The notes beneath the pieces are model-generated. The model was not told the DNA's origin. It saw only the letters and a program-made list of their open reading frames with translations, and searched no databases. 18,524 nt of DNA from DATJUC01 sp035502675 (GTDB lineage Bacteria > Vulcanimicrobiota > Vulcanimicrobiia > Vulcanimicrobiales > Vulcanimicrobiaceae): assembly GCA_035502675.1 (NCBI GenBank), contig DATJUC010000268.1:1-18524 (forward strand), given 5' to 3'. Both the position numbers and the translations under genes were made by a program. This document shows positions 7,160 through 15,278 of the stretch, one piece after another; within the stretch, counting starts at the first letter, position 1; each line of letters starts with the position of its first letter.

Positions 7160-7606
7160 ATGTTCGAAACCATCGTCGTCGCCACCGACGCCTCGCCGGC
7201 TTCGCGAGCGGCCGTCGCGCTCGCGTTACGGCTCGCCAAACTCGACGGTTCGAGCGTCGTCTTCGCCAACGTCGTCGACGTTGCGGCGTTGATGCCGCTC
7301 TCGGGTTACGACGCCCCGTATCCGGAAGAGGCGATCGAAGTCGTGCAAGACGAGAGCGATCGTCTGCTCGCGCAAGCCCAAGCTGCCGCCGGCGAGGCCG
7401 GCGTGACGTCGTCGGTGCGTTCGTGTCAAGGGAACGCGGCCGAAGAGCTGCTGCTCGTCGCCGAACGCGAGAAAGCCGGTTTGATCGTCATGGGTACGCA
7501 CGGGCGAACAGGACTCGCCCGGCTGTTCATCGGAAGCGTCGCCGACGCGGTCTTGCGTCGCGCCAACGTTCCGGTACTCGTCACGCGGGAGCCCAGCCAT
7601 GTATAA
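7160..7606 (+). CDS. Universal stress protein, UspA family (second copy)
   Basis: This 148-aa Usp starts at ATG 7160 (MFETIVVATDASPASRAAV). It contains the ATP-binding pattern GTHG, nine residues, GS (GTHGRTGLARLFIGS) and the closing strand NVPVLVTREP. The open frame continues upstream to 6068, but that part reads through the SdpI-like and first Usp genes in unrelated frames. The start is therefore set by where Usp homology begins. Its last 8 nt overlap the start of the PBP4-type peptidase gene (GTATAA against ATGTATAAG), so the two are probably co-translated. This copy keeps the more canonical GTHGRTG sequence, while the divergent one has GFRGRSR. Confidence 0.92.
   Translation: MFETIVVATDASPASRAAVALALRLAKLDGSSVVFANVVDVAALMPLSGYDAPYPEEAIEVVQDESDRLLAQAQAAAGEAGVTSSVRSCQGNAAEELLLVAEREKAGLIVMGTHGRTGLARLFIGSVADAVLRRANVPVLVTREPSHV
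7587..7591 (+). promoter_or_regulatory. Ribosome-binding site of the dacB-like gene
   Basis: GGGAG lies 7 nt before the ATG at 7599, within the last codons of the second Usp gene. It supports the 8-nt overlapping start. Confidence 0.6.
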
Positions 7607-9179
7607 GCGCGTCGTTCCGGCAGCGATCCTCGGCTTCGTCCTCGCGACCGGCGCGCTGCCGGCCGCATCGCCCTCGTTCGCGTCGCAGGTCGCCGCGATC
7701 GCGGGGCGGCCCCAGTTCCGTCACGCGATCGTGGCGGTCGGCGTCTACGATCTCGACACGCATCGGGCGCTCTACGCGCGCAACGGCGCGACCCTGATGG
7801 AAGCGGCGTCGACCACCAAGCTGCTGACGACGGGAACCAGCCTCGCACTCCTGGGCCCGGACTTCCGCTGGACGACGCCGGTCTATCGCGTCGGCGCGTT
7901 CGGCACCGACGGCGTGCTGCGCGGCGATCTCGTGTTGGTGGCCTCGGGCGATCCGAACCTCTCGCAGCGCATTCAGCCCAACGGCACGCTCGCGTTCGAG
8001 AACGAAGATCACTCCTACGACGGCTCCTACGACACGCGCGCCGTTCCGGGCGATCCGTTGACGGTACTGCGCGATCTCGCCGCGCAAGTCGCCAAGAGCG
8101 GCGTCAAGACGGTTGACGGTTCGGTCGTCGTGGACGCGTCGCTCTTTCCCGATCAAGGGCCCGAGGCCGGAACCGGCGCCATCGTTTCGCCGATCGTCGT
8201 AAACGACAATCTCGTCGACGTCACCGTCACGCCCGGCGTCAAACCCGGCGACCCGGTGAGCATCGCGGTCTCGCCGCAGACGCCCTACGTGACCTTCGTC
8301 AACAAAGCGACGACCGGGCAGCCCGGTACCGAGCCGACCATCGATCTGTCCAAGGACGTTACCAATCCCGACGGCACGCATACCGTGACGATTACCGGCT
8401 CGCAGCGTGCCGGGAAACCGATACTCTGGGCGTACCGCGTCCCCGAGCCCGCCAAGTTCGCCGAGGCCGCGTTTACCGTGGCCTTGAACGACGCCGGCGT
8501 TCGCGTCGTCACGCCGCCGTCGCCGCAACCGGCTTTCGACGCCGCTGCCGCGTCCGCGTCGTACACGCCGCAAAACCTCGTCGCAAAACACGTCTCGCCG
8601 CCGCTGAGCGAAGACGTGTACGTCACGCTGAAGGTCAGCGACAACCTGCACGCCGGGCTGTTGCCGTACATGTGGGCGGTCTACGTGGCCAAAGCCAAAG
8701 CCGATTATCTCAAAGCCGGCTTCGCCCAGGAGCGTATGCTGCTGACGCACGCGGGCTTGAATCTCGGCGGTGCGGCACAACAGGACGGCTTGGGCGCTTT
8801 TGCCTTCTTCACGACCGATTTCATGACGCGCTATCTGGCCTGGGTCGCCACCCAGCCGTGGTATCCTCAACTGCACCGCGCGCTGCCGGTCCTCGGCGTC
8901 GACGGCACGCTCTTCAACATTCAAAACGGTTCCCCGGCCGACGGCAAAGTGTTCGCAAAGACCGGCACGTGGGGTTCGGCCGACTTGCTCAACGACGGCG
9001 AGCTGATCTCCAAAGGCCTAGCCGGCTTCATGACCACGCGGCGCGGACACCACCTCGCCTTCGCGCTCTACATCAACCACATGGCCGGGAAGGCGAGCGT
9101 CGACGACAGCAAAGACGCCGCGCATTACGCCGGAGAGACGTTGGGCGAAATCGCAGCCGACGCCTACGAGTCCTTGTAG
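7599..9179 (+). CDS. dacB: D-alanyl-D-alanine carboxypeptidase/endopeptidase, PBP4 (S13) family
   Basis: This 526-aa class C low-molecular-weight penicillin-binding protein would trim or cleave peptidoglycan stem peptides in the periplasm. A signal peptide is visible at about 1-29 (MYKRVVPAAILGFVLATGALPAASPSFA). The three active-site motifs are in order: SxxK as Ser71-Thr-Thr-Lys74, SxN as Ser347-Asp-Asn349 and KTG at 454-456. The large insertion between the first two motifs is the hallmark of the S13 family and explains the length. Typical family phrases are present: DLDTHRALYARNG before the SxxK, and VDGTLFN plus FAKTGTW near the end. It overlaps the upstream Usp gene by 8 nt and ends 6 nt from the convergent DUF1801 gene. 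All catalytic residues are intact. Confidence 0.93.
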   Translation: MYKRVVPAAILGFVLATGALPAASPSFASQVAAIAGRPQFRHAIVAVGVYDLDTHRALYARNGATLMEAASTTKLLTTGTSLALLGPDFRWTTPVYRVGAFGTDGVLRGDLVLVASGDPNLSQRIQPNGTLAFENEDHSYDGSYDTRAVPGDPLTVLRDLAAQVAKSGVKTVDGSVVVDASLFPDQGPEAGTGAIVSPIVVNDNLVDVTVTPGVKPGDPVSIAVSPQTPYVTFVNKATTGQPGTEPTIDLSKDVTNPDGTHTVTITGSQRAGKPILWAYRVPEPAKFAEAAFTVALNDAGVRVVTPPSPQPAFDAAAASASYTPQNLVAKHVSPPLSEDVYVTLKVSDNLHAGLLPYMWAVYVAKAKADYLKAGFAQERMLLTHAGLNLGGAAQQDGLGAFAFFTTDFMTRYLAWVATQPWYPQLHRALPVLGVDGTLFNIQNGSPADGKVFAKTGTWGSADLLNDGELISKGLAGFMTTRRGHHLAFALYINHMAGKASVDDSKDAAHYAGETLGEIAADAYESL

Positions 9180-9185
9180 CGAACC

Positions 9186-9641
9186 CTACCCGCCGGGCCG
9201 GCGAGACCGCCGGTTGCGAACCGCCGCTCTAATGGCGATCCGGCCGTTGACGGTTGGATCGATCGGCCTGCAGCGCGCCAGGGACGCGTTCATGAGCGCG
9301 ATCACGCGCGGATCGTCGAGTTGTCCGGGATCGTCCAGCTTGATGCGGCGAACGACCTTCCCGCTGCCGCACAACAGCCGATGCGGATCCGGCAGGGATG
9401 CGCCGCCCAAAAAATAGAGGTTGATCCACTTCGGATAGAGCGCCACCGAAAACGCAGCGTCCGAGGCGCGCTCGCTCGCGCCGAATCCGACCACCAGCGC
9501 ATTGGTATTGTCGTAGACCAGCTCGACCGCTCCCGGCAGACGTTGGCGTATCTTCGCCAGCACCGCCCGCGCCCGAGCGGCGATCTCCGGCGAGTAACGA
9601 TCGATGAAGCGCTCGAGCTCGCGCTTGGGCGACGAAGCCAT
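9186..9641 (-). CDS. DUF1801 domain protein
   Basis: This 151-aa protein resembles the DUF1801 family. The recognisable core is VYDNTNALVVGFGASERASDAAF (42-64), then ALYPKWINLYFLGGASLPDP (67-86) and LLCGSGKVVRRIKL (89-102). The family has no firmly assigned biochemical function. No signal peptide or membrane helix is visible, so it should be cytoplasmic. The ATG comes 1 nt after the TAG of the alpha-2-macroglobulin gene (TAG A ATG) with no separate ribosome-binding site, so its translation probably depends on that gene. A functional link is suggested only by the coupling. The C-terminal 25 residues are basic (RNRRSRRPGG) and probably disordered. Confidence 0.85.
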   Translation of the reverse strand: MASSPKRELERFIDRYSPEIAARARAVLAKIRQRLPGAVELVYDNTNALVVGFGASERASDAAFSVALYPKWINLYFLGGASLPDPHRLLCGSGKVVRRIKLDDPGQLDDPRVIALMNASLARCRPIDPTVNGRIAIRAAVRNRRSRRPGG

Positions 9642-9642
9642 T

Positions 9643-12600
9643 CTAGTGCACGACCAGCGTCGCGCCGGCGCTGCGGCCGAACTGCTCGGGCGCGTCGACC
9701 AGATAGGCGCGCGCTCCCGGCCACCGGAACGTTCCGGGCGTGACCGACCGCACGAGATAATGCACGTCGTACACGCCCGGTCCCAGATGCGCGGCGTAAG
9801 CGATCACCTTGTCGCGGTAGATCTGCTGCGAGTCGATCTCCCAGCTGTTGCTCTGCGGCGCGACCGCCGCGAGTGCGGTACGGAAGGTCGTATCGACCGC
9901 TTCGAGTCCTGCGGGGAGCTGATCTTCCACTACGAGACGGTCGACCGGATGGTCGACGACCGTGCGCACCGTCACGTCGAAGACGCGGCCCGCGGCGACG
10001 CTCACGCCCGGCAGCGGCTGCAAATCCATGCTGGCGATCGGCGACGAGGTCGGTCCGGGCTCGGCGACGCTGCGCGTCACGCGGAATGCCGCAAGTTCGC
10101 CCGGCGCATCGGCGGCGACCGGGTAGGTGTAGAGCACGATATAGTGCACGGTTCCGCCGGACGAGCGAATCACCAGCGCGTCGCCGCGAACGGCCGTCGC
10201 CTGTAGCGCAAACGTCTGCGACGACGCGGTGGTGCCGAAGCGCGCGCTTGCGATCGTCGCGCCGCCGGCCGTCACCGTCGCGGTTCCCGCTACGAGCTTT
10301 TCGGTAGCGGCGTACGCGGTGATCGCGAGCATCGCCGACGCGGTGTCGTCCATCGTCGGCCAGCCGCACCGGCATTGCTGCGCGACCAGCGCGCGCAGCG
10401 CACCGTCGCGCTGCTCGACCGGCGCCCCGCGCTCGATCAGCAGCTGGACCATCTGCGCTTGTGCGGCGACCGGCGAGTCCAGCCAGGACCAAGCCGACGC
10501 GACGTTCGCGGTGGCGTAACGGCCGGTCAGATAGTTCGTCTGCTCGAGGCCGTCGGCCATGGCGCGCCCTTTGGCTTGCCAGCCCGGCGTCGCCAGCAGA
10601 TAGCGCGCCAGCCGGATCTGCGTCGCGCTGTCGAAGCCGCCGGAATTCGCGACGATGTCGGCCAGAAAATCCGTGCGCCGGTCACCGGTTGCGGCCAGCG
10701 CCCAGAGCGCGTCGAAGCGCAGTTCGCGTTTGCACCCGTCGTCGCTTCCGCACCAGCGGAAGCGCTCGGGATTCGCGAGCGATTGCCGCGTGAAGGCAGC
10801 CGCGCGGGATACGGCGCCCGCATCCACTGCAACCCCGCGCTCGCGTGCGAATGCCAGCGCCTCGAGTGCGTACGCCGTGACGAAGGGATCGCTGTCGCGC
10901 GCGCCTTGGAATGCTCCGAAACCGCCGTCGCTGCGCTGCAGGGCGAGCAGCGCCTGCCGGCTCGACGCGATCGCGCCGGCCGGATCGAACCGCAGTTTCA
11001 GCCCGTACGGTGCTTGCAGTTTCGCGAGCGCGCTCGCTACGATCAGGCGCGAGGCCGCGTCGTCGGCCAGCGGCAGCGCATCGGCCGTCATCCAGCTCTG
11101 CGCCGGCGTGGCGAACTGCGGCACGACCGAGTTCGCGACGGTCACGTCGAGCCGGCCGCCTTGCGTCAGCGAGATCGGAACCTCGGCGGCACCGTTCGAC
11201 GTCGCGCCGGCGTCGACGACCGAGTCGGTGGTGGCTGCGTCGCTCACGACGAACGGGACCTCAAACGCATCCGAGAACGTGCCGAGCTCCGTGGTCGCCT
11301 CGAACGTCGTTGGAGCGGGCGTTCCGGCCACGACGGTCGCGCGCAGCGCTTGCATTCCCAAGCCGGCCGTCGCGGAATGCGCGTACGTCCGGGGATTTCC
11401 GCTGGCGAACGCGAGCGCACCGGTCAGCTTCAAAACGAAGTCCAGCGCGCCGGCGCTCCCGGTCTGATTCGAGACCGAGATCCCCGCGTCGAAACGGTCG
11501 CCGGTGCGCGCGAACTGCGGCAGCAGCGGATTGGCGATCAGCGGCTGCGTCGAGACGAACGTCGCGTCGCCGGTCGCGAAGTGCGCGTCGTCGCCGCCGA
11601 CCGCGACCGCCATCACGCGCCACGTCGTGAGATCGTCGGGCATCGTGAAGGCGACGTGCGCTGTCCCGGATACGCCGGTGTGGACCACGCCGTAATACGC
11701 CATCGGCCGGAAGTTTGCGCGAACGCGCGTGCTGGCGGCGCCTTCCAGGAAGCCGCCGCCGTAGCCGAAGCCCTTTTCAGCCGCCGCCGGCAGCGTCTTG
11801 AGTAAAACGTTCTCGCGATTGTCCGAGAAGATCGTGGAGATCGGTTGATCGGCAAAGACCGTCTTCACGAGGTCCGGTAAGCGGTAGCCGGACAACTGGA
11901 GGATCGCATCGTTGACGACCATGGCGACGATCTCGCCCCGCACCGGTGCGCCGTCGTTTCGGCGCAGCGTGAAGTCGACGCTCTGCGGGCCGCCCGGGTG
12001 AACGGTCGCCGTCTTGGGCGCGATGCCGATCTTCAAATATTGGCCGGCCGTGCCGACGTCGAAGCCGGTCATGCCGACCCGCGCGAGCGTGTCGAGCGAC
12101 CCCGGCTTCAGCGCCGTCAGCGGCACGCCGCGGCGGACGACGACGGCCTCGATTGCCGCGTTGGGCAGCATCTCGGGCCCGATCCGAAACGGCACCCGCA
12201 CCGCGCCCGAGACGCCGCGCAGAATCGTCCGGTAGAGGACGTCGCCGCGCACCACCGCGACGTAGACGTCCGCTTTGGCAAACGGCAGCGCGATCAGTGC
12301 GGTCGCAGCGTCCCCAACCGCGTACGACTTCTTGTCGAGCTTGACCGCGATCGCGTTCGGATCGCTGGTTCCCCAGTCGGCTTCGCCGGAGCCGAACGCG
12401 AAGACTTGCACGTCCGTTGCCGTCGCGGTGCCCTTCGAACCCGCAAAGTTCGCGCGAATCCGATACGGGCCCGACGACGGCGGCGTGAGCCGCACGGTCA
12501 CCGGATCGTCGGCCGACGTGGCGTCGGCGGTCGCGACGGTGTCGTATTTGACGGCCTGCTGCGCGCTCTCGCCGCCCTCGACGTTTTGCGCGGCCGACGT

Positions 12601-15273
12601 GTACGTCATCTTTTGCAGCTCGAGGTGAATCGCGCGTCCCGCCACGGGCTTTCCGTTTGCGTCGGTGACGATCGCCCGCACCGGCAGCGGCGTGCCGGCG
12701 GCGCCGACGAAGTCCGAATTCAGACCGATCGCCGCATCCGACGGCAGCGCGAGAAAGCTTTGCGAGTCGGCCACCGAGAGATTGGAAACGTCGCTGGTCT
12801 CGACGTCGACGCGGTACGTCATCGGAAACGGAAGATCGCTCGGTACCGGGACGTCGAAACTGGCCGCGCCCTTGGCGTCGAGCGGAAGGTCGCGCTGGAG
12901 CACGTCGGTGTCGAACGACGGCGTCTGCTCCGGCCAGAACCATTGCGGCCCGAAGGCGTAGTCGTCCCAGCCTTTCGGCTGCAGCGTTGCGACGTCGCGC
13001 GTCACGTAGACATGCGCCGTGCCTCCCTGCAGCGGCGCGCCGAACAGATAGTCGGCGACGGCACCGGCGGTGACGCTCGCACCGGCCTGCGCCGACGTCG
13101 CGCTCAGGGTCAGCGACAGCTTGAAGTTGGGCGGCTTGAACTCGGCCACGCGCAGCGATCCGGTGAGATCGTTGCCGTTGGCACCCTTCGCGTCGAGCGT
13201 GTAGTACCCCAGCGCCTGGCGTGCGGAAAACTTCAAGGGCAGCGAGAAGACGCCGTAGGCATCGGTCTTGACGGCTCCGAGCGGCGTCGTCGCGTTGCTG
13301 GGATCTTGCAGCGTCACCTTGTACTGGGCGTTGCGATCGGCCACGATCGAGTTTCCGCTGACGTAGTAGGCGACTCCGGTCAACTCACCGGTTTCGCCGG
13401 GCTGATACATCGAACGGTCGGTGAACAGCGTTCCGCGCGAGAGCGGCGCGCCGCTCGTCCAGCCGCCGCTGACGTCGAAGCGATAGACGCCCGAATAGCT
13501 CTGCGTCGTGAGCGCCGCGACGTCGCCGCCCTCGCTCGCAACGACGCCCATCTCGGGCGCCTGGTCGGCAGGCTGGCCGGCATAGCAGCGTTCCACGTCG
13601 ACCCCGGTCACCTCGGCGATTCCGTCGGCATTGGTCGTTACTCGCGCGCACGGCTGCGGCGACGCGCCGGTTACGCCGACGTTTCGATAGGCCGTGACGC
13701 TCGCACCCACCGCCGGCGAGCCGTCGCTGAGGTGCTGCACCATCACGATGCCGTGCGCCGGGAACCACTGCGCGAACACGCCCAGATTCGTCAGCTCCGC
13801 AATACCGTCGGGCTCGGCCCACTGATTGCCGGGAAGCTGCGCTTTGAACGCGTATGCCAGCGCGCCGCTCGAACCGCCGATTCGATCGCGCAACGGAATC
13901 CGGACGACGCTCTGCACGTTGGTCCGCGCCCCCGCCAGGTGTTGCAGCGGCCACGTCGACGGCAGAAGCGCCAACGGATCGGGATCGCCCAGCAGCGCGA
14001 CCGGTCCGACGCGCGCGAACGCGGCCCGATAGGCGTTGCCCGGCAGATTCGTGGCATAAAAGTTGAGATCGACCGGCAGCGACGACGGGATCACGTTGAG
14101 CCCGCTCGGCGCCCACGCGCCCGGCGCAAAATCGCTGGTTCGGATCTGAACGGTCTGCGGCTGGTCGAGGGTTTGACCGAAGACGTCCTTCACGCCGGCT
14201 GCGATCGTAACCGCGTAGCCGGCGTCGGGATCGAGTGCGTACGGATCGATCGCGATCGACGCCGGATCGTCGTCCGGCACGCTCGCGAGCGTGTCGACTT
14301 TCGCCGGTGCCGGCGACACCGTGACTCGCCCGACGATCGATGCCGGGTCGAGCGGGTTGTCGAACGCAATGACGGGATCGCCGCCGGCGAAGCGCGAGAG
14401 CACGGGACCCGGCGACGGCGTCGGCGTCGGCACGATTGCCAGCGGCCCGTACGTTCGCAGCTTGCCGTCGTACGACGCCGTGGTGGCAAGATTGCCGTAC
14501 GCGGGCTCGATGCCGGGCGAGATTTGAACGTCGTACGTCGTCGCGAGCCGCAGATCGTGCTGCGGCTGCAGTTCGTAGACCCACGCGTTCAGCGAGGGAT
14601 CGAACGCTTCGGGGGCACCCAAGCCGGGCGGCGGCGTCGGCTGCATCTTCAGCGCGACCGTGACGCCGATGGCATCGCCGCCGCCGACCAGCAGCGTGTG
14701 CGCCGCCAGCGACTGCGGATCGACGGCGGCGTTGGCGGTCACGGTGAACGCGGGATGCGTGCCGGCCGGGGCCGGCGTCGGCTCGTCGTCGGACGCCGCG
14801 ATCTGCGGCAAACCGGTAAGCGCGAGAGGAGCGGTTTCGAACGTCCAGGCGAGGTCCGAGGGGAGAACGTCGCCGTCGAGGTCGCGCAGTCCGGCGGTCA
14901 GCGTTACGCGGATGCGCGTGCCGACCGGCAGCGCCTGCTCCGCGACGAAGCCGATCATCCGCGGCGTCAGCACCGCGAAATGGCCGCGCACCGCCGGCTC
15001 GATGCGCACGTGCGAAAGCACGTCGGCCGGACCGTCTCCGGTCAGCGCTTCGACCTTGGTGACCGGCGTCTTGAAGATGACGCGCACCTGCGCCAGGCTC
15101 TGAGCCGTCGAAACCGGCGAAATCGAATCGATCCAGGCGGGCAGCGCCGGCGACGGCAGCGGCGCAACCAGTGAGAGCTTCGCCGGCCCGGCGGCGCTCG
15201 ATCCGTGACACCCGGCCAAAGCGACGGCGAGGCTCGCCGCAATCAAGGCCCAGACGCCGGCGATCGGATGCAC
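9643..15273 (-). CDS. Alpha-2-macroglobulin family lipoprotein lacking the thioester motif
   Basis: This 1876-aa protein is larger than E. coli YfhM (1653 aa). The GTG start at 15273 yields a signal peptide with lipobox LAGC, Cys22 being the lipidated residue, so it should be anchored in the periplasm. After it come Ig-like domains (about 45-150 and 295-400) with a Pro-rich linker at 281-290, then macroglobulin domains, one beginning TDRSMYQPGETGELTG near residue 615. The A2M core is at about 1190-1290 (HTGVSGTAHVAFTMPDDLTTW). The alpha-alpha toroid is at about 1400-1660 (ALLALQRSDGGFGAFQG), and the receptor-binding-like C-terminus contains VEDQLPAGLEAVD and TPGTFRWPGARAYL. The position of the thioester CxEQ reads LADD (1402-1405), just before AASRL, so covalent protease trapping is not expected. 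Any protease snaring would have to be non-covalent, as in YfaS-type homologues. It is divergent from pbpC and coupled to the DUF1801 gene. The frame is open further upstream, but that part is antisense to pbpC. Confidence 0.93.
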   Translation of the reverse strand: MHPIAGVWALIAASLAVALAGCHGSSAAGPAKLSLVAPLPSPALPAWIDSISPVSTAQSLAQVRVIFKTPVTKVEALTGDGPADVLSHVRIEPAVRGHFAVLTPRMIGFVAEQALPVGTRIRVTLTAGLRDLDGDVLPSDLAWTFETAPLALTGLPQIAASDDEPTPAPAGTHPAFTVTANAAVDPQSLAAHTLLVGGGDAIGVTVALKMQPTPPPGLGAPEAFDPSLNAWVYELQPQHDLRLATTYDVQISPGIEPAYGNLATTASYDGKLRTYGPLAIVPTPTPSPGPVLSRFAGGDPVIAFDNPLDPASIVGRVTVSPAPAKVDTLASVPDDDPASIAIDPYALDPDAGYAVTIAAGVKDVFGQTLDQPQTVQIRTSDFAPGAWAPSGLNVIPSSLPVDLNFYATNLPGNAYRAAFARVGPVALLGDPDPLALLPSTWPLQHLAGARTNVQSVVRIPLRDRIGGSSGALAYAFKAQLPGNQWAEPDGIAELTNLGVFAQWFPAHGIVMVQHLSDGSPAVGASVTAYRNVGVTGASPQPCARVTTNADGIAEVTGVDVERCYAGQPADQAPEMGVVASEGGDVAALTTQSYSGVYRFDVSGGWTSGAPLSRGTLFTDRSMYQPGETGELTGVAYYVSGNSIVADRNAQYKVTLQDPSNATTPLGAVKTDAYGVFSLPLKFSARQALGYYTLDAKGANGNDLTGSLRVAEFKPPNFKLSLTLSATSAQAGASVTAGAVADYLFGAPLQGGTAHVYVTRDVATLQPKGWDDYAFGPQWFWPEQTPSFDTDVLQRDLPLDAKGAASFDVPVPSDLPFPMTYRVDVETSDVSNLSVADSQSFLALPSDAAIGLNSDFVGAAGTPLPVRAIVTDANGKPVAGRAIHLELQKMTYTSAAQNVEGGESAQQAVKYDTVATADATSADDPVTVRLTPPSSGPYRIRANFAGSKGTATATDVQVFAFGSGEADWGTSDPNAIAVKLDKKSYAVGDAATALIALPFAKADVYVAVVRGDVLYRTILRGVSGAVRVPFRIGPEMLPNAAIEAVVVRRGVPLTALKPGSLDTLARVGMTGFDVGTAGQYLKIGIAPKTATVHPGGPQSVDFTLRRNDGAPVRGEIVAMVVNDAILQLSGYRLPDLVKTVFADQPISTIFSDNRENVLLKTLPAAAEKGFGYGGGFLEGAASTRVRANFRPMAYYGVVHTGVSGTAHVAFTMPDDLTTWRVMAVAVGGDDAHFATGDATFVSTQPLIANPLLPQFARTGDRFDAGISVSNQTGSAGALDFVLKLTGALAFASGNPRTYAHSATAGLGMQALRATVVAGTPAPTTFEATTELGTFSDAFEVPFVVSDAATTDSVVDAGATSNGAAEVPISLTQGGRLDVTVANSVVPQFATPAQSWMTADALPLADDAASRLIVASALAKLQAPYGLKLRFDPAGAIASSRQALLALQRSDGGFGAFQGARDSDPFVTAYALEALAFARERGVAVDAGAVSRAAAFTRQSLANPERFRWCGSDDGCKRELRFDALWALAATGDRRTDFLADIVANSGGFDSATQIRLARYLLATPGWQAKGRAMADGLEQTNYLTGRYATANVASAWSWLDSPVAAQAQMVQLLIERGAPVEQRDGALRALVAQQCRCGWPTMDDTASAMLAITAYAATEKLVAGTATVTAGGATIASARFGTTASSQTFALQATAVRGDALVIRSSGGTVHYIVLYTYPVAADAPGELAAFRVTRSVAEPGPTSSPIASMDLQPLPGVSVAAGRVFDVTVRTVVDHPVDRLVVEDQLPAGLEAVDTTFRTALAAVAPQSNSWEIDSQQIYRDKVIAYAAHLGPGVYDVHYLVRSVTPGTFRWPGARAYLVDAPEQFGRSAGATLVVH

Positions 15274-15278
15274 GCGTG
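15271..15278. promoter_or_regulatory. Palindrome CACGCGTG at the divergent start junction
   Basis: A perfect 8-bp palindrome covers the GTG start of the alpha-2-macroglobulin gene (15273, minus) and touches the GTG start of pbpC (15278, plus). With only 4 nt between the two predicted starts there is no room for ordinary promoters. Control sequences must lie inside the coding regions, or the pbpC start lies downstream. The palindrome is short and GC-rich, so it may be chance. Confidence 0.25.

Noticed and set aside
9191..9212. GC-rich inverted repeats (CGCCGG/CCGGCG) between dacB and DUF1801 as a bidirectional terminator
   Set aside because: There is no T-run on either side, and the repeats lie inside the DUF1801 coding end. 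Such GC palindromes are expected at this composition.
11998..15174. Plus-strand 1058-aa open frame antisense to the alpha-2-macroglobulin gene
   Set aside because: Arg-rich, low-complexity translation typical of the shadow frame of a GC-rich gene, with no recognisable domain.
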